Of a stretch of DNA of 18,383 nt, positions 15,344-18,383 are shown piece by piece. The position numbers were made by a program, and so were the translations under genes. The stretch's first letter is position 1. Each line of letters starts with the position of its first letter. The notes beneath the pieces are model-generated. The model made no database searches. It was not told where the DNA came from and saw only the letters and a program-made list of their open reading frames with translations. This DNA is from Thermoplasmata archaeon (GTDB lineage Archaea > Thermoplasmatota > Thermoplasmata > Lutacidiplasmatales > UBA184): assembly GCA_022750355.1 (NCBI GenBank), contig JAKIVW010000020.1, forward strand, positions 1 through 18,383. The letters run 5' to 3'.

Positions 15344-15946
15344 GTGACGGGCCGGAGCGGGGGCCGCCCTCCGTTGGAGGACAACCCTCATACGAGGTAT
15401 CGGGGACATCGGGTCGTGACCCGCCGGGCGACGACCGCTCCGTCCGTCCGAGTGGGGCCGAACGGTCGCATCCTCGCCCTATCGGTCGCTTGGTTCTCGG
15501 ACGGGGCCGATCGCCGTCGACGGGCACGAGCCGCCGCGCAATGCGTGGAGTGCGAGCGGGCGCTCCCCACTCACCGAACGCCCTATTGTTCCCGGACGTG
15601 CCAATGGAAATTTCACGGACACTACTTCTGGGATTCCGCGCGGACGTATGTGATGCTGAGAGATCGGTATCGGTGTCAGGTCTGTGGGCTCCGGCGTCGC
15701 GCTCGGGAACTCGACGTCGACCACATCGTCGAAATCGCCCGAGGCGGCGCGGCCCTCGAATATTCCAACCTTCAGACGATCTGCCGACAGTGCCACCGGG
15801 CGAAAACCCGGGCGTTCATGTCCGGAAGCCACCGCCGACCGGACGACGACTCGGGTACGTCCGCCCCGTCGACGTTGACGGACGGAACGGACCTCGTCCG
15901 TACTGGCCCGAACCTCGCCCAGCCCCACGAACTCGGATCCCCCTGA
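15344..15946 (+). CDS. HNH-endonuclease domain protein with an N-terminal zinc finger
   Basis: The C-terminal core is an HNH nuclease with zinc knuckles: C111 and C114 (YRCQVCG), D126-H127 in ELDVDHIVE, N142 (YSNLQ), and C147, C150 and H151 (ICRQCH). All expected metal and catalytic residues are present, so DNA nicking or cutting activity is plausible. Before it lies a separate four-Cys finger, C67, C70, C82 and C86 (CVEC and YCSRTC), joined by a WKFHGHYFWDSAR linker. The last 45 residues are acidic and probably disordered. Residues 1-40 look poorly conserved in character, and GTG 15416 or 15449 are alternative starts. This is a stand-alone ORF: no methylase, restriction subunit, intron or intein surrounds it. 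Roles in repair or defence are possible but not shown. Confidence 0.82.
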   Translation: MTGRSGGRPPLEDNPHTRYRGHRVVTRRATTAPSVRVGPNGRILALSVAWFSDGADRRRRARAAAQCVECERALPTHRTPYCSRTCQWKFHGHYFWDSARTYVMLRDRYRCQVCGLRRRARELDVDHIVEIARGGAALEYSNLQTICRQCHRAKTRAFMSGSHRRPDDDSGTSAPSTLTDGTDLVRTGPNLAQPHELGSP

Positions 15947-15986
15947 CCGCCACAACCCACATGTACCCGGATGCCTCGGTCTCGCC

Positions 15987-15992
15987 GGGGAG
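15987..15992 (+). promoter_or_regulatory. Shine-Dalgarno-like site pointing to the purA start
   Basis: GGGGAG sits six bases before the ACG at 15999, good spacing for initiation there. It touches the ATC at 15993, which makes ATC a poorer candidate. Confidence 0.45.
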
Positions 15993-15998
15993 ATCGAT

Positions 15999-17339
15999 AC
16001 GAGCGTCCGTGTAGTCATCGGGGCGCAGTTCGGCGACGAGGCCAAGGGCAAGATCTCCGATTTCCTCTCGGCCCAGGCCCGGTATGTGGTCCGTTCCGCC
16101 GGCGGGCCGAACACCGGTCACACCATTCATCTCCCCGAAGGGACCGTCGTACTTCACCAGCTCGCGTGCGGCGTACTCCGCCGCAATGTGATCGGGGTCA
16201 GCGGCCCCGGCATGGTGCTCCACCCGATGAAGCTCGAGGAAGAGATCCAGGACCTCGAGCGTCGGGGCCTCCTGCGCGGGGAGGTGGTCATCTCCGACCG
16301 GGCCCACGTCCTGCTCCCGATCCACGAGATCGAGGATGCCTGGCAAGACGACCTGCGCGCCGCCAAGAACCCGTCGGCCCAACTCGGCACTACCCGTCGG
16401 GGGATCGGACCCGCGTACGAAGATCGGTACGGCCGCTGGGGGATCCGGATGGGGGACCTATCCCGTCCCGCCGTGGTCCGGGAGCGACTCGAACTCCTGT
16501 ATGCCGTCAAAGCGCACGTTCCCAATCTCCCCCCGATCGACCAACTGGCCTCCCAGTTGGCCGAAACCGGGGCTCACCTCGCCCCCTACGTTCGGGGGAC
16601 CGAGACCATGCTTTGGGACGCGATCGCCCGGGGAGAGGCCATCCTCCTCGAGGGCGCCCAGAGTACGCTGCTCGACATCGACTTCGGAACGTATCCGTAC
16701 GTGACCAGCTCCCATCCGACCAGCGCCGGGGCGATGGTCGGAAGTGGGATACCCCCCACCGAACTCGATTCGGTCGTCGGCGTGGCGAAGGCCTACTGCA
16801 CTCGAGTCGGCGCAGGCCCCTTCCCCACGGAGGATACCGGCGAGAAGGGCGAGTTCCTCCGACGCGTGGGAGGGGAACGGGGCGCCACGACCGGCCGGGC
16901 CCGAAGGACGGGTTGGCTCGACCTGGTCCTCCTTCGCTACGCCGCCCGACTGAACGGGTTCACTTCCCTCGCGATCACCAAGGTAGATGTCCTCGGTGGG
17001 GAGGCCACCGTACCGGTCTGTGTCCAGTACGTGCTCCCCGACGGCACGACCGTCCACGACGGGCTGCCGCTGCAGGCGACCGACCTGTTGAAGGTGCAAC
17101 CCGTGTATCAACAGCTCGAGGGGTGGCCACCGTTCCATGAGAAGCTGAAGGAACGCCTCCGCCGAGAGGGAGCGTCGGCCCTCCCGTCGCCCGTGCGTCG
17201 TTTCCTGGACTTCATCACCCAGGAGACCGGGGTCCCGGTCGAGTACGTGGGATATGGACCGGGCCGCGACGAAACGGTTTGGCTGGGTCCTCCGACCCCA
17301 CCCGGTCGCGCCCGACCCCTGACCGCCTGGTCGGGGTAG
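15999..17339 (+). CDS. purA: Adenylosuccinate synthetase with apparent ACG start
   Basis: The enzyme makes adenylosuccinate from IMP, aspartate and GTP, the first committed step to AMP. Counting the ACG as residue 1 gives IGAQFGDEAKGK with catalytic D13 and GGPNTGH with H41, matching the established E. coli numbering exactly. TTRRGIGPAYEDRYGR, EGAQSTLLDIDFGTYPYVTSS, RRTGWLD and ITKVDVLGG are further family blocks. The frame has no ATG, GTG or TTG upstream of GTG 16086, and starting there would delete the P-loop and D13, so that start must be wrong. ACG 15999, preceded by GGGGAG, is the best position; a non-canonical start or a T-to-C error is implied. The P-loop has Ala instead of the usual second Gly (GDEAKGK). 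Length would be 446 residues, near the family norm. The LysO gene follows after seven bases. Confidence 0.88.
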   Translation, partial: TSVRVVIGAQFGDEAKGKISDFLSAQARYVVRSAGGPNTGHTIHLPEGTVVLHQLACGVLRRNVIGVSGPGMVLHPMKLEEEIQDLERRGLLRGEVVISDRAHVLLPIHEIEDAWQDDLRAAKNPSAQLGTTRRGIGPAYEDRYGRWGIRMGDLSRPAVVRERLELLYAVKAHVPNLPPIDQLASQLAETGAHLAPYVRGTETMLWDAIARGEAILLEGAQSTLLDIDFGTYPYVTSSHPTSAGAMVGSGIPPTELDSVVGVAKAYCTRVGAGPFPTEDTGEKGEFLRRVGGERGATTGRARRTGWLDLVLLRYAARLNGFTSLAITKVDVLGGEATVPVCVQYVLPDGTTVHDGLPLQATDLLKVQPVYQQLEGWPPFHEKLKERLRREGASALPSPVRRFLDFITQETGVPVEYVGYGPGRDETVWLGPPTPPGRARPLTAWSG

Positions 17340-17346
17340 CGACGCC

Positions 17347-18219
17347 GTGGAGTTCGATCCGTTCCTTTACGTCGCATTCCTGGTCGGCCTGGTCCTGGGC
17401 CGACTCGTTCGACCGAACACTCCGTGGGTCGGCCGGGCGACCCTCCTGACGGTCGGGGTCCTGGTCGGACTCCTCGGAGCGAGCCTGGCTGCCGTGCCCG
17501 TCCCGCAGTTGATCGCGACCATCCCCCTCTCGCTGGGGTTCGTGGCTCTGATCCTGGGGTTCACGATCGCCGCACATCTACTGGTCACCCGAGCCTCCCC
17601 TCCGCCCCAAGCTCCGACCGCCCCCACGGCTCCCGGAGGGGGAGGCCAACTCCCCATCAGTCTCCTCCTGCTCGCCGCCTTGTTGGGGGGCTACGCACTC
17701 GGCCGACTGGTCAGCGTCCCGACGGGCACCGCACTTCCCTGGGCACTCTACGTCCTCCTGGCGCTGGTCGCCTTCGACCTTAAACTCCGGGTGGACGGGC
17801 TCCGTCGCCTGTGGGTCCCTCTGACCGCCGCGGTCACCGGTTCGGTGGCGGCCGCCGAGATGTTCATCGTCCTCACAGGGACCTCGGCCCCCGCGGCGTT
17901 GGCCACGGCCTTTGCCTTCGGCTGGTACACGCTTGCCGGTCCGCTCGTCGGCGCGCGGGCGGGCGCCCTCCTCGGTCTCCTCGCGTTCTCCACCAACTTC
18001 CTGCGCGAAGACCTGACGATGCTGCTCTCCCCGATCCTCGGTCGACGGCTTCGGGGGGAGGGGCTGGCGGCCATGGGTGGGGCCACCTCCATGGACACCA
18101 CGCTCTACTTCGTCACGCGCTACGGGGCGACCGAAGCCGCGAGTCTCTCGCTCGCCAGTGGGCTCGTGCTCACGGTCGCGGCGAGTCTCCTGCTTCCCCT
18201 CTTGCTCTCGTTGCCGTGA
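17347..18219 (+). CDS. lysO: LysO-family lysine exporter (DUF340/YbjE-like)
   Basis: This 290-residue polytopic membrane protein has about eight helices. Diagnostic blocks of the LysO family are AFGWYTLAGPLVG (190-202), FSTNFLREDLTMLLSP (214-229) and MGGATSMDTTLYFVTRYG (243-260). The E. coli member exports L-lysine and the toxic analogue thialysine. A Pro/Ala/Gly-rich cytoplasmic or external loop (about 84-101) separates the N-terminal helices from the core. The start is GTG, seven bases after the purA stop, so the two are probably co-transcribed; purA and lysine export have no known metabolic link. The length is close to the roughly 300 residues of the E. coli protein. Substrate in this organism is inferred from family only. 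Confidence 0.9.
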   Translation: MEFDPFLYVAFLVGLVLGRLVRPNTPWVGRATLLTVGVLVGLLGASLAAVPVPQLIATIPLSLGFVALILGFTIAAHLLVTRASPPPQAPTAPTAPGGGGQLPISLLLLAALLGGYALGRLVSVPTGTALPWALYVLLALVAFDLKLRVDGLRRLWVPLTAAVTGSVAAAEMFIVLTGTSAPAALATAFAFGWYTLAGPLVGARAGALLGLLAFSTNFLREDLTMLLSPILGRRLRGEGLAAMGGATSMDTTLYFVTRYGATEAASLSLASGLVLTVAASLLLPLLLSLP

Positions 18220-18222
18220 AAG

Positions 18223-18231
18223 AAAACTTAA
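18223..18231 (+). promoter_or_regulatory. TATA-like box upstream of tRNA-Val
   Basis: AAAACTTAA, preceded by purines (GTGAAAG) that could form a BRE, is centred 33 bases before the first tRNA base. The lysO stop codon ends only three bases before it. Confidence 0.5.
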
Positions 18232-18259
18232 GGCGTACGGGCGCTCGGTGCCGAATGGC

Positions 18260-18332
18260 GGGCTCGTGGTCCAGTGGTTACGACGTCGCTCTCACACAGC
18301 GAAGACCGCCGGTTCGAATCCGGCCGAGCCCA
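18260..18332 (+). tRNA. tRNA-Val (anticodon CAC)
   Basis: The 73-base gene folds as a standard cloverleaf. The acceptor GGGCTCG pairs fully with CGAGCCC, followed by discriminator A. The D stem is GTC/GAC with loop CAGTGGTTAC. The anticodon stem TCGCT/AGCGA holds loop CTCACAC, so the anticodon is CAC, decoding valine GUG codons. A five-base variable region (AGACC) precedes the T stem GCCGG/CCGGC with loop TTCGAAT. No intron is present and CCA is not encoded, both compatible with an archaeal gene. Confidence 0.96.
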
Positions 18333-18383
18333 TCCCTAATCGCATTCTCGAGTTCGTGGACGACGCTAGGGTCACACCTTCGG

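Noticed and set aside
14536..16014. 492-residue plus-strand ORF across the aminotransferase and HNH genes
   Set aside because: No recognisable domain; it overlaps two genes with intact active-site motifs in other frames.
16086..16088. GTG 16086 as the purA start
   Set aside because: It would remove the P-loop and catalytic Asp13, which are encoded in frame just upstream.
15971..17140. 389-residue ORF from ATG 15971 inside purA
   Set aside because: Arg/Pro-rich shadow frame; the purA frame holds all family motifs.
18260..18383. tRNA-Val 3' end as an integration site of a mobile element
   Set aside because: No repeat of the tRNA 3' end, integrase or composition change is seen; the 51 bases after the tRNA are too few to judge, and no gene can be supported there.
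1..18383. CRISPR array, insertion sequence or defence island
   Set aside because: No regularly spaced repeats, transposase, terminal inverted repeats or recognised defence gene set. The HNH protein alone does not make a system.

Overview
The window looks like ordinary chromosome from a GC-rich archaeon, most plausibly a member of the Thermoplasmatota, though the lineage is inferred. Supporting signs are a CCA-less tRNA-Val gene preceded by a TATA-like box, TATA-like boxes about 30 bases upstream of start codons (little or no 5' leader), both GTG and ATG starts, very strong G/C bias at third codon positions, and a sedolisin (S53) protease without a visible export signal. There is no rRNA, CRISPR array, transposase, integrase or phage gene. 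Genes fill almost everything; the longest gene-free stretch is 9088-9290 (203 bases).

Layout. 1-2817: the 3' part of a large FtsX/MacB-type ABC permease, cut by the window edge. 2920-4500: a compact plus-strand cluster of a GNAT acetyltransferase, a small two-helix membrane ORF and a cupin, joined by ATGA overlaps at both junctions; the first junction is one base out of frame. 4542-5426 (minus): an NmrA-like NAD(P)-binding protein. 5537-6205 (plus): a CADD-family protein of the heme-oxygenase fold that keeps every metal ligand and both proposed substrate residues of the Chlamydia p-aminobenzoate synthase. 6215-9087 (minus): an ammonium transporter followed by the sedolisin. 9291-11517 (plus): a type II NADH dehydrogenase-like flavoprotein and a sugar-nucleotidyltransferase. 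11521-13946 (minus): a class III aminotransferase and a zinc alcohol dehydrogenase overlapping by ATGA. 14062-14352 (plus): an unrecognised 96-residue protein. 14362-15315 (minus): a class I/II aminotransferase. 15344-18219 (plus): an HNH protein with an extra zinc finger, adenylosuccinate synthetase and a LysO-type lysine exporter. 18260-18332: tRNA-Val(CAC).

How the genes fit together. Nitrogen and amino-acid handling recurs: ammonium uptake beside a protease, two PLP aminotransferases, a lysine exporter, and purine synthesis. Cofactor metabolism may be represented by the CADD protein (folate or pterin p-aminobenzoate), and surface glycan or mannose metabolism by the nucleotidyltransferase. 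I see no evidence for a dedicated new defence or mobile system. The points most worth a second look are the purA gene with no ATG/GTG/TTG start (an ACG sits exactly where the start should be), the frame-shifted small membrane gene between two ATGA junctions, and the archaeal CADD homologue with an intact self-sacrificing active site.
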